From assembly GCA_903923345.1 (NCBI GenBank), contig CAIXXI010000545.1, forward strand, positions 1 to 7,326: a DNA stretch of 7,326 bases, written 5' to 3'. This document shows positions 1-6,048 of this stretch, piece by piece. The position numbers and the translations under genes are program-made. The notes beneath the pieces were generated by a model. That model was not told the origin of the DNA, searched no databases, and was given only the letters and a program-made list of their open reading frames with translations. Positions within the stretch are counted from its first letter, which is position 1; every line of letters starts with the position of its first letter. This stretch comes from an uncultured Burkholderiales bacterium. Lineage in GTDB: Bacteria; Pseudomonadota; Gammaproteobacteria; Burkholderiales; Burkholderiaceae_E.

Positions 1-400
1 AGGCGGGCGTGGGCTGATCGAGTTTGTCGATCAACACCCGCGATGTGCGACTCGTGCCGGCATCGGTGATTTCATAGATGCGGCCCAGCGGGCGGGTGCC
101 GACGTAGTACTTGCCGTTGTCACCCTGGGCGATGGCCCGCGCGCCCGGCACGGCGGCCGCCCAGACTTCCACCTTGAAACCCGGGGGCAACTTGATGCGA
201 TCAAGAGGGACGTCCGAGGCCTGAGTGGCGGTGAGTTTGGCGGCGTGCGGCGCCAGGGTGGACGTCGACATGCTCTCGGGCATGCCCTGTTTCCAGGCCG
301 GCGCCGGCGCGGGGGTCTGTGCCTGGGCAGCGATCGCGGCAGTGCCCAACGCCAGAGCGCAGGCAAGGCGACCGGCCTTGAAGATGACTGTGTTGTTCAT
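1..400 (-). CDS. Soluble glucose/sorbosone dehydrogenase-type beta-propeller protein, PQQ-dependent sugar dehydrogenase family (3' end cut by window)
   Basis: The first 133 residues are visible; the reading frame is open to the left edge. The start is ATG at 400, with CAGGAG a few bases upstream as ribosome binding site. Residues 1-28 form a signal peptide (basic FKAGR, hydrophobic ACALALGTAAIAA, likely cleavage at AQA/QT), so the protein should be periplasmic. After a Pro/Ala-rich linker (28-60) comes a segment typical of the N-terminus of sorbosone dehydrogenase-like propellers: 'IKLPPGFKVEVWA' at 69-81 and 'ARAIAQGDNGKYYVGTR' at 87-103, the first propeller strands. Family members oxidise sugars or sugar aldehydes with PQQ and calcium; the catalytic residues lie outside the window, so activity and substrate cannot be judged. 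It follows a PqqU-like receptor gene by 56 bp in the same direction, which supports PQQ use. Other propeller proteins with the same N-terminal pattern but a different cofactor cannot be excluded. Confidence 0.8.
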   Translation of the reverse strand, partial: MNNTVIFKAGRLACALALGTAAIAAQAQTPAPAPAWKQGMPESMSTSTLAPHAAKLTATQASDVPLDRIKLPPGFKVEVWAAAVPGARAIAQGDNGKYYVGTRPLGRIYEITDAGTSRTSRVLIDKLDQPTPA

Positions 401-456
401 GAGGGGTCTCCTGAGTTCGAAGGTGCGCAGTGTGCGCGCACACGGATTCTAAGTGT
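401..456 (-). promoter_or_regulatory. Intercistronic gap with 14-bp perfect palindrome and Shine-Dalgarno
   Basis: This gap separates the receptor stop from the dehydrogenase start. It contains GTGTGCGCGCACAC at 430-443, a perfect 14-bp palindrome, about 30 bp upstream of the dehydrogenase ATG, and the CAGGAG ribosome binding site nearer the start. The palindrome could be an operator for separate control of the dehydrogenase, or a short processing or stability hairpin. No T-tract follows on the minus strand, so it does not look like an intrinsic terminator. The palindrome is seen directly; its role is inferred. Confidence 0.4.
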
Positions 457-2619
457 TCAAAGCACGCCGAAGGGCACATTCAGCCGCACCCCCAGCATCC
501 AGTTGCGCGGCAGGGCCGGCTCGTAGTACTGGAGCTGGGCCTGGTTGACGATGACCGAGCCGACATACTGACGACTGACAAGGTTGTCGATTGCACCGAA
601 TGCCTGCAGGGGCAGCTTGCCCCAGCGCCAGCCATACCAAGCACGCAGGTTGACCACCCCGCCACCGCCTGCGCGCGCGGTGTTCGCATCATTGGCCCAG
701 ATCCCGGAGCGGCCGATCCACTCCAGGCGCGCACCCAGGCCCTGCGCCTGAGCACGGTCGGTTGATCGCACCGGCTGCCCGGACCAGTTGAGTGCGGTAT
801 AGAGCTGGCGCTGCGGCACGGCAGGCAACGCGTTGCCTGCCGCAACGGTGGTGCTGCCCGATGTGAACGCGCTGGCGTATTCGGCCTGCATCAGCGTCAG
901 GGCTGAATCGAGCCGCCAGTGCGCGTCGAAGCGATAGCGCAGCGCAAGCTCTGCGCCCTGACGCTGCGTTGCGGCCGCATTGGAAAATGCGGTACGACCT
1001 GCGCTCGACAGAGACGCCACGATTTCATCTTCGGTACGGACTCGAAACAGTGCCGCATCCATCATGAAGCCATTGGAGGGGCGCCACTTCAGACCGAGCT
1101 CTTCGTGGCGGCTGCGGGCGGCCTCGAGCGCCGGATTGAACACGCCCACGATGGTGTTGCCGCTGCGGGTATATGCGACCTCCGACAAGGTGGGCGTCTC
1201 GAAGCCGCGGCCTGCATTGGCATAGACATTGACCGTGGGCGTGGCATGCCAGGTCAACCCCGCCACCGGGCTGATGGCCCGGTATTTCACCTCGCCTGAA
1301 CCATTGCCATCGCTCAGGTACCGGTCCGTGCTGCTCAGGCCCACCTGGCTGCTGCGCAGGCCGGTGACCAGCGTCCATCGATCACCCAGAAACCAGTTCG
1401 CCTGCGCGAAGGCATCCCGGTTGGCGGCGACATTGTCTTCATCGCGGGTGATCGAGCCGGGAACCTTTTCACCCAGCACCGACTGGCCGGCCTGCCGACC
1501 CTCGGCAGACCGATCGAGATCGATACCGGCCACCCACTGCACTGCAACCGACTCGCTCAGGCGGTGGCGGCCATTCAGTTGGAGTCCGAGGCCGCTGTAG
1601 AGCCGATCGAGGCCGACCCAGCTGGCGTTTTGCGACCCGGGTGTCGCCGATGCCTGGTACTGCAGGTTGTCTCGGGATCCGACATAGGAGCGCAGCAGCC
1701 AGCCGACCTCAGCAGAAAGTCGTTGTTCGAACACCAGCCCGACCTGCTCCTGACTGACCTCCTTGCGGGTTCGATTCAGCAGGGCGTTGGTGCCGGCCTG
1801 GGCCGGGCGCGCTGCCAGCTGAGCGGCGGTCAGCCCGAGCGGATCCTGAGCCAACGGCATGTTGAAGACATTGGCGATCACCCGCAGGCGCGTGTCCTGC
1901 GACGGTGTCCAGCTCATCACGGTATTGAACTGTTCACGACGCGCTGCGCTGTTGTCTCGCCAGCCATCGGTCTGAAAGGTGCTGAGGTCGGCCACGCCGC
2001 CCCAAGTGCCACTGCGACCGCTCGCCTGCCAGTCGCTGCGCAGCAGGCCGTATGAGCCAGTGTAGAGCTCAGCGCTGGCCTCGGGCTCGGCGGCTGGGGG
2101 ACGGGTGAAGGCACGAATCACGCCGCCCGAACTGTTGCCATACAGCTGGGCCAGCGGCCCGCGCAGCACCTCGATGCGATCTGCCGACGTCAGGCTCACG
2201 CTGGAGGATTGGCCCTGGCCATCCGGCGTCGTGGCCGGGATGTCATCGATGATGAGACGGATGCCGCGCAGTCCGAATGTGGAGCGCGCGCCGAATCCCC
2301 GAATCGAAATCTGCAGGTCCTGAGCGTAGTTGTTGCGGTTGAGCGAGACCACGCCCGGCACACCGTCCAGGGCGCTCGACAGGTTCACCCGCGCGCCGCT
2401 GTTGAGGATGGTCTGCGCGTCAACTGAATCGACTGAGGCGGGCGCATCGAAGCGCTCCTGCTCGAGCCGCCCCACGGTGACCACGACCGGCTCGAGCGTG
2501 CCGGCGGGCTGATCAGACTGTGCAGTGGCCAGCCCTGAAAACAGTGCTGAACCAAGCAGGATCAGCGAGCAAGGGACCGACTTGTAGAAAAAACGCTGCC
2601 TGCTGACCACGCTGACCAT
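457..2619 (-). CDS. pqqU: TonB-dependent outer-membrane receptor, PqqU/YncD-like (probable PQQ uptake)
   Basis: This is a 22-strand outer-membrane barrel with an N-terminal plug that takes up a ligand using TonB/ExbBD energy. I start it at ATG 2619 (720 aa; E. coli YncD is about 700): this gives a clean signal peptide (basic RQRFFYK, hydrophobic core, cleavage near TAQ/S at 34). The frame is open to an ATG at 2706, but that adds 29 polar, Arg-rich residues ahead of the signal. Neither start has a convincing ribosome binding site. The TonB box is 'EPVVVTV' (43-49). Plug motifs include NYAQDLQ (97-103), SIRGFG (105-110), PDGQGQ (132-137), EVLRGP (150-155) and LYGNSSGG (159-166). GRGFETPT (470-477) and YVGSVIVN (685-692) lie in the barrel. 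Recalled from memory, YncD shares these motifs almost word for word. YncD was renamed PqqU after it was shown to import PQQ. The protein ends PFGVL rather than in a terminal Phe. The next gene downstream encodes a PQQ-type dehydrogenase. Confidence 0.88.
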   Translation of the reverse strand: MVSVVSRQRFFYKSVPCSLILLGSALFSGLATAQSDQPAGTLEPVVVTVGRLEQERFDAPASVDSVDAQTILNSGARVNLSSALDGVPGVVSLNRNNYAQDLQISIRGFGARSTFGLRGIRLIIDDIPATTPDGQGQSSSVSLTSADRIEVLRGPLAQLYGNSSGGVIRAFTRPPAAEPEASAELYTGSYGLLRSDWQASGRSGTWGGVADLSTFQTDGWRDNSAARREQFNTVMSWTPSQDTRLRVIANVFNMPLAQDPLGLTAAQLAARPAQAGTNALLNRTRKEVSQEQVGLVFEQRLSAEVGWLLRSYVGSRDNLQYQASATPGSQNASWVGLDRLYSGLGLQLNGRHRLSESVAVQWVAGIDLDRSAEGRQAGQSVLGEKVPGSITRDEDNVAANRDAFAQANWFLGDRWTLVTGLRSSQVGLSSTDRYLSDGNGSGEVKYRAISPVAGLTWHATPTVNVYANAGRGFETPTLSEVAYTRSGNTIVGVFNPALEAARSRHEELGLKWRPSNGFMMDAALFRVRTEDEIVASLSSAGRTAFSNAAATQRQGAELALRYRFDAHWRLDSALTLMQAEYASAFTSGSTTVAAGNALPAVPQRQLYTALNWSGQPVRSTDRAQAQGLGARLEWIGRSGIWANDANTARAGGGGVVNLRAWYGWRWGKLPLQAFGAIDNLVSRQYVGSVIVNQAQLQYYEPALPRNWMLGVRLNVPFGVL

Positions 2620-2822
2620 CGACCGGATGAATGTTGGGCGGCGATGATAACCGCTGCCCCTCGCTTGCCAGGCAGTTCCCATGCGGCTGCCGGGCCTGAA
2701 AGTCATCGAACCGGACGGGTTACACTTCGCGCCGATTTTCAGAAATATTCAGTCCGAATCGTGCACTTCAGCGGACTGAGCCCTGCTCGTCCGTTTTTAA
2801 CCGTTCTCAAGAGAGCCGCGCC
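2620..2822. promoter_or_regulatory. Divergent intergenic region with inverted repeat (candidate operator)
   Basis: The receptor (minus) and the Mrr-like gene (plus) are transcribed away from each other from this stretch, so it must hold both promoters, but I found no convincing -35/-10 pair for either. It is more AT-rich around 2735-2750 and 2791-2800 than the flanking genes. The clearest structure is TCAGTCCG at 2749-2756 and its exact complement CGGACTGA at 2772-2779, with a 15-bp spacer that holds the palindrome GTGCAC (2761-2766) almost at the centre. AAGAGAG at 2809-2815 is a plausible ribosome binding site for the plus-strand gene. No good Fur-box match was seen, consistent with a receptor that is not for an iron chelate. 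Confidence 0.45.
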
Positions 2823-3413
2823 TTGAAGTTTCAGATGGCCGAAAACTCGCTGTTTGCGATCCTGCTGCGCTCGCACTGGGCCATCAGCGTGGGGCTCGGG
2901 CTGGCCGTGCTTGGGCTGGCGATGGCGATGCTGCCGGCTCAGTACCGCATCATCGGCGCAGTGTCTGCTGCACCGTGCTTCGTGATTGCAGTGATGGCGG
3001 CTCGGCGGCAATGGAAGATACCCGGCGCCACCGAACTCGAGCGCACACGCGAGCGTCTGCAGGCCATGGCCTGGCCCGAGTTCTGCGAGCTGCTCGAGCA
3101 GGGCTTCAAGCGCGAAGGTTTTTCAGTGACTCGCATCAATGGCCGTGAGGGCACTGATCTGCGCCTGGAGCGCGAGGGCCGGGTCACGGTCGTGGGTGCA
3201 CGCCGCTGGAAATCAGCCGGGATCGGCGTGGATCAACTTCGACCGCTCGCGGCTGCACTCGATTCTGACGATGTGCAGTACGCCCGACTGATCGGGTTGG
3301 GTGAGCTGACCGACAGTGCCCGCAGCTTTGCCGCCAAGCAGCGCATCGAGGTGTGGCAGCTTGCGCAGCTTGCGCAAACTCTGCGGACTGAACTGCGTTC
3401 GAAAACCCGTTGA
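2823..3413 (+). CDS. Membrane-anchored Mrr-like restriction-endonuclease-fold protein, probably catalytically degenerate
   Basis: The 196-residue protein has two predicted membrane segments (about 19-38 and 43-60) followed by RR and a cytoplasmic domain. The domain matches the pattern of Mrr_cat (type IV restriction endonuclease-like) proteins: 'MAWPEFCELLEQGFKREGF' (82-100) resembles the usual entry helix, 'GREGTDLRLE' (107-116) holds the conserved Asp (D112), 'VTVVGARRWKS' (121-131) is the core strand, and 'FAAKQRIEVWQLAQLAQ' near the end is the usual closing strand and helix. Active members have QxK after the Asp, commonly within 'VQCKxW'; here the position reads GAR (125-127), so both Gln and Lys are replaced and nuclease activity is doubtful. 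I use TTG 2823 because AAGAGAG lies 7 bases upstream; ATG 2835 (four codons later) is the alternative but has no ribosome binding site. It is a lone gene, divergent from the receptor and convergent with panB. Its function is unknown. Confidence 0.75.
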   Translation: MKFQMAENSLFAILLRSHWAISVGLGLAVLGLAMAMLPAQYRIIGAVSAAPCFVIAVMAARRQWKIPGATELERTRERLQAMAWPEFCELLEQGFKREGFSVTRINGREGTDLRLEREGRVTVVGARRWKSAGIGVDQLRPLAAALDSDDVQYARLIGLGELTDSARSFAAKQRIEVWQLAQLAQTLRTELRSKTR

Positions 3414-3432
3414 TCACGTCCGGCTTGAGGCA

Positions 3433-3459
3433 CGCACCGACGCAGCCTGCGCCGGTGCG
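3433..3459. terminator. Hairpin between convergent genes, candidate shared terminator
   Basis: Positions 3433-3445 and 3447-3459 are complementary except for one pair (3440/3452), giving about a 12-bp GC-rich stem with a very tight loop at 3445-3447. It sits in the 54-bp gap between the stop codons of the Mrr-like gene and panB. On the plus strand it is followed by CTTTG, a short T-run; on the minus strand there is no T-run, but the odd pair becomes a G-U wobble. It is placed to end transcription from both sides, though neither side is a textbook intrinsic terminator. Confidence 0.55.
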
Positions 3460-3467
3460 CTTTGAGC

Positions 3468-4385
3468 TCACCAGGCGTGCTGGGCATCCACCGGAAAGCT
3501 GCCGTCCTTGACCGCAGCCACATAGGCCTGCATCGCTTCGCGCACACCGCCGGCATCGGCCATGAAGTTGCGAACGAACTTGGGCATCTTGCCCAGGTTC
3601 ATGCCCAGCATGTCATGCAACACCAGCACCTGGCCGGCTGTGCCTCGACCTGATCCGATACCGATGGTCGGGCAGCGTGGCAGCGCCTGGGTCAGCTCGG
3701 TCGAGAGCGCGGCGGGCACCATCTCGAGCACGAGCATGGTTGCGCCCGCGTCCTGCAATTCGGCGGCATGACGACGCAAGGTTGCTGCGCCTTCATCGCT
3801 GCGGCCCTGGACCCGATAGCCGCCCAGTGCATGAACCGTTTGAGGTGTGAGGCCCAGGTGCGCACACACCGGAATGCCACGCTCCACCAGGAAGCGCACG
3901 GTGTCGGCTGTCCAACCGCCGCCTTCAAGTTTGACCATGTGGGCGCCGGCCTGCATCAGCACCGATGCGCTGCGCAGCGCCTGCTCGCGAGACTCGTGAT
4001 AGCTGCCAAAGGGCAGGTCACCGACCAGCCACACGGTGGCCTGCGCGCGCTGCAGGCCGCGTGCAACGCTTTCGACGTGGTAACGCATGGTCTCCAGGGT
4101 CACGCCCACGGTGCTGCTCAAACCCTGGCAGACCATGCCCAGAGAATCGCCCACCAGGATGCATTCGATGCCGGCTGCGTCGGCCACCGCAGCAAAGGTG
4201 GCGTCATAGGCGGTCAGCATGGCGATCTTCTCGCCGCGGGCATGCATCTCCATCAGGCGCGGCAGGCTCATTGGGCGGCGGGTCGGCGGCGCAGCATGAG
4301 GCGGCAGGGACCCATAGGGCGTCGAGGCGGTTGACATAGCGCTTGAGCTGGCAGCAGCCGTTGATGCGGGAGTCGAATCGGTCAT
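3468..4385 (-). CDS. panB: 3-methyl-2-oxobutanoate hydroxymethyltransferase (ketopantoate hydroxymethyltransferase)
   Basis: PanB transfers the one-carbon unit of 5,10-methylenetetrahydrofolate to alpha-ketoisovalerate, making ketopantoate, the first committed step to pantothenate and coenzyme A; it is a cytoplasmic TIM-barrel enzyme. The active-site set is complete at a constant offset from E. coli: metal ligands D80 (in LVGDSLGM) and D123 (in VGDLPF), K152 and E154 (VKLEGG), H176 (AHLGLTPQ) and E221 (VLEMVP), followed by IGIGSG at 241-246 and HDMLGM. At 305 residues it is about 40 longer than the usual 264: residues 1-38 are a Ser/Ala/Thr/Pro-rich extension with no recognisable domain. The start at 4385 has GAAAGGG 5 bases upstream; internal ATGs at 4337 and 4271 (M39, just before SLPRLMEM, where homologues normally begin) have no visible ribosome binding site. 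panC is not adjacent. slyX lies upstream in the same direction, with a strong hairpin between them. Confidence 0.96.
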   Translation of the reverse strand: MTDSTPASTAAASSSAMSTASTPYGSLPPHAAPPTRRPMSLPRLMEMHARGEKIAMLTAYDATFAAVADAAGIECILVGDSLGMVCQGLSSTVGVTLETMRYHVESVARGLQRAQATVWLVGDLPFGSYHESREQALRSASVLMQAGAHMVKLEGGGWTADTVRFLVERGIPVCAHLGLTPQTVHALGGYRVQGRSDEGAATLRRHAAELQDAGATMLVLEMVPAALSTELTQALPRCPTIGIGSGRGTAGQVLVLHDMLGMNLGKMPKFVRNFMADAGGVREAMQAYVAAVKDGSFPVDAQHAW

Positions 4386-4437
4386 GGCGGCCCTTTCAGA
4401 GGCCGGCAGGGTACCCGATTTATCCGTGTTGTTACCC

Positions 4438-4464
4438 CATCAGCTCACGCTCCGTGAGCTGATG
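4438..4464. terminator. Perfect 12-bp stem, 3-nt loop hairpin between slyX and panB
   Basis: CATCAGCTCACG at 4438-4449 and its exact complement CGTGAGCTGATG at 4453-4464 flank a CTC loop. It lies 11 bp past the slyX stop and about 50 bp before the panB start. There is no T-tract on either side, so a classic Rho-independent terminator is not supported. It may be a weak terminator, an RNA-processing or stability hairpin, or an operator ahead of panB. The structure is certain; the role is inferred. Confidence 0.5.
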
Positions 4465-4475
4465 TGGAACCCGGC

Positions 4476-4691
4476 TCAATAGTGCGGCGGGCGATCATCG
4501 CGCGGACCGGCCTCCGTGCTCGAACCCGCGCGGGCCACCTGATCACGCAGGTTCGCGACTTCCTGAATCAGCGCATCGATGCGCCGCTGCTGGCTGATCA
4601 CCACGTCATCGAGTTTCTCGATCAGGTCTTCGGTGAAGGCGAGCTTGATTTCGAGCTCAGTCAGACGGGCGTCGATTCGGTCAGATGTCAT
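4476..4691 (-). CDS. slyX: SlyX family coiled-coil protein
   Basis: A 71-residue acidic protein that is almost entirely one coiled coil (about 5-53, heptad-like Leu/Ile: L10, L13, I15, L17, F19, L23, I24, L27, then ISQQ and IDALIQEV), with the C-terminal RPPHY that marks SlyX. The length matches the family (about 70 aa). Its molecular role is not established; the name comes from its position next to slyD in enterics. Its ATG overlaps the stop of the upstream MFS gene as ATGA (4688-4691) and it has no ribosome binding site of its own, so it is probably translated by coupling to the transporter. slyD is not in the window. Confidence 0.92.
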   Translation of the reverse strand: MTSDRIDARLTELEIKLAFTEDLIEKLDDVVISQQRRIDALIQEVANLRDQVARAGSSTEAGPRDDRPPHY

Positions 4692-5941
4692 CGCGTGGTG
4701 GCGGATGAGGCCGGGCGCGCGCCCAGGCCTGGAACAGTGAGAAACAGAGCCAGTCCACAGGCCGCACCGAATGCAGACAGTGCAAAGCCAGCCAGATAAT
4801 GCCCAGTGAGATCGAACAATACGCCACTGCCCCAGGCACCCAGTGCTCCGCCGGTGCCCATGCCGATCAGGATCGCGCCATAGATGCCGCCTTGCCGGCC
4901 ACCGGCGAAATGACGTGCCGACAGCGTGGCGACCAGCGGCCCGCGCGAGCCTTGCATCGTGCCGAACAGCAGCACGAAGGCGCCGATGAAGGCCATCGTC
5001 GTGGAGTGACTGACCAGCGCCAATGCCGCAGTGCCGGCGATGGTTGCGCCGTAGGAGATCATCGCCACCCGGACCTCACCGATCCGCTCGGCCAGCATGC
5101 CGGCACCGATCATGCCGAAGATCGACACCATGCCGACGAGTCCGAAAATCGAGGCGGCGCGAATCGGCGGCACGCCCGACTCGACCAGATAGGCCACCAG
5201 TTGAACCATGACCGCATAGGTGCTCAAGGACGTGAAGAACATGACGGCGAACAAGGCCCAGAACACCGGCGTGCGCAGAGCGCGCGGGATGTTCCAGTCG
5301 GGCGCACCCACTGACGCCGCCGACCGGGCCCGCATGATGTCCTGGGAGCCGGCTGCGATGCGACGCCACGGCAGCAGCAGCACAATCACCGTGACGCAGA
5401 ACAGGGACAGGCCCAGTGTCCGATAGGCACCCCGCCAGCCTTGATGATCAATCAGTGCTTGCGCCAAGGGCGCAAACAGCAAAATGCCGATGCCCAAGGA
5501 GGCGGAAATAATGCCCAGCGCAGTGGGCAATCGCGACCTGAACCAACGACTTGCCAGGGCCGAAGCCGGCACCATGCCAATCATCGACGCACCGATGGCA
5601 TTGCCGACTCCCACAAGAAGATAGAGCTGCCAGAGCGACGAGGCCGAGGCGGCCATCAGGCAGGTCGAGGCATACAGTGCCATCCCCACGCCGTAGCACA
5701 GGCGAGGACCCAGCCGATCAAAGACCAGACCGGCCAGCGGGGACATGAAGCCCAGGCCGAGCATGTAGACCGAGTAGATGCCAGTGAGGGCTGCGCGTTC
5801 GACCTGAAATTCCTGAGCGATGGGCAGCAGGAAGATCGCGAAGGTTTCGCCGATCCCCCGGGACATCAGGCTGATCAGCGTGCAGGTGGCGAGCACGCCC
5901 AATGCTGCGCGTTGCGAGGCCAGATTCGAAGATTCAGACAC
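4688..5941 (-). CDS. Major facilitator superfamily transporter, substrate unknown
   Basis: The 417-residue protein has about 12 hydrophobic segments in two halves separated by a charged cytoplasmic stretch (about 190-220). The MFS loop signature GLVFDRLGPR (71-80, G-x3-D-R-x-G-x-R) follows the second helix, and a related AERIG motif lies in the second half. Overall it resembles the monocarboxylate/oxalate-formate-antiporter-like branch of MFS, but no residue fixes the substrate, so the direction and ligand are not assigned. The start is GTG at 5941: an in-frame TAA at 5951-5953 blocks any earlier start, and later candidates would cut into the first helix. No good ribosome binding site precedes it, suggesting weak or unusual initiation. 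slyX overlaps its 3' end by 4 bp; the propeller gene ends 107 bp upstream. Confidence 0.9.
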   Translation of the reverse strand: MSESSNLASQRAALGVLATCTLISLMSRGIGETFAIFLLPIAQEFQVERAALTGIYSVYMLGLGFMSPLAGLVFDRLGPRLCYGVGMALYASTCLMAASASSLWQLYLLVGVGNAIGASMIGMVPASALASRWFRSRLPTALGIISASLGIGILLFAPLAQALIDHQGWRGAYRTLGLSLFCVTVIVLLLPWRRIAAGSQDIMRARSAASVGAPDWNIPRALRTPVFWALFAVMFFTSLSTYAVMVQLVAYLVESGVPPIRAASIFGLVGMVSIFGMIGAGMLAERIGEVRVAMISYGATIAGTAALALVSHSTTMAFIGAFVLLFGTMQGSRGPLVATLSARHFAGGRQGGIYGAILIGMGTGGALGAWGSGVLFDLTGHYLAGFALSAFGAACGLALFLTVPGLGARPASSATTR

Positions 5942-6048
5942 CCGGGGACGTTACGCCCATCCCCTCATGCCGCGCAACACACGCCATCCGGGACTGGAAC
6001 AGCGCCCAAGTGATGAACCTTGGACGCTGCTGCCACGTGAGCCTTCAG
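5942..6048 (-). promoter_or_regulatory. Gap upstream of the MFS gene, probable promoter region
   Basis: These 107 bp lie between the stop of the propeller gene and the GTG start of the transporter. The upstream half (minus-strand reading) holds the hairpin at 6000-6029. The rest is GC-rich and shows no clear -35/-10 pair. If the hairpin ends the upstream transcript, the transporter-slyX promoter should lie between about 5945 and 6000. Confidence 0.35.
6000..6029 (-). terminator. Hairpin after the propeller gene, candidate terminator
   Basis: Arms 6000-6010 and 6019-6029 form an 11-bp stem around an 8-nt loop, starting about 20 bases after the stop of the propeller gene. In minus-strand RNA the single irregular pair (6005/6024) is a G-U wobble; in plus-strand RNA it would be a C-A mismatch, so the structure fits the minus-strand transcript better. 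Only UUCC follows, so termination would be weak or need help. Confidence 0.45.

Noticed and set aside
1564..2055. Plus-strand open frame of 163 codons inside the receptor gene
   Set aside because: It is antisense to conserved receptor sequence and shows no domain or signal of its own.
2620..2706. N-terminal 29-codon extension of the receptor from the ATG at 2706
   Set aside because: It would put a polar Arg-rich stretch ahead of a complete signal peptide and has no ribosome binding site; the ATG at 2619 fits better, although it too lacks a clear site.
2700..2822. Possible Fur box or other iron-regulation site upstream of the receptor
   Set aside because: No stretch resembles the GATAATGATTATC-type consensus; AT-rich patches here do not form the expected repeats.
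3360..3379. Tandem 9-bp repeat AGCTTGCGC near the end of the Mrr-like gene
   Set aside because: It simply encodes QLAQLAQ in the terminal helix; two copies inside a coding region do not suggest a separate element.
3768..4334. Plus-strand open frame of 188 codons opposite panB
   Set aside because: His/Ala/Gln-rich translation typical of an antisense shadow; the PanB active-site residues on the other strand settle the coding strand.
5441..6013. Plus-strand open frame of 190 codons opposite the MFS gene
   Set aside because: Polar low-complexity translation antisense to transmembrane helices; no supporting motif.
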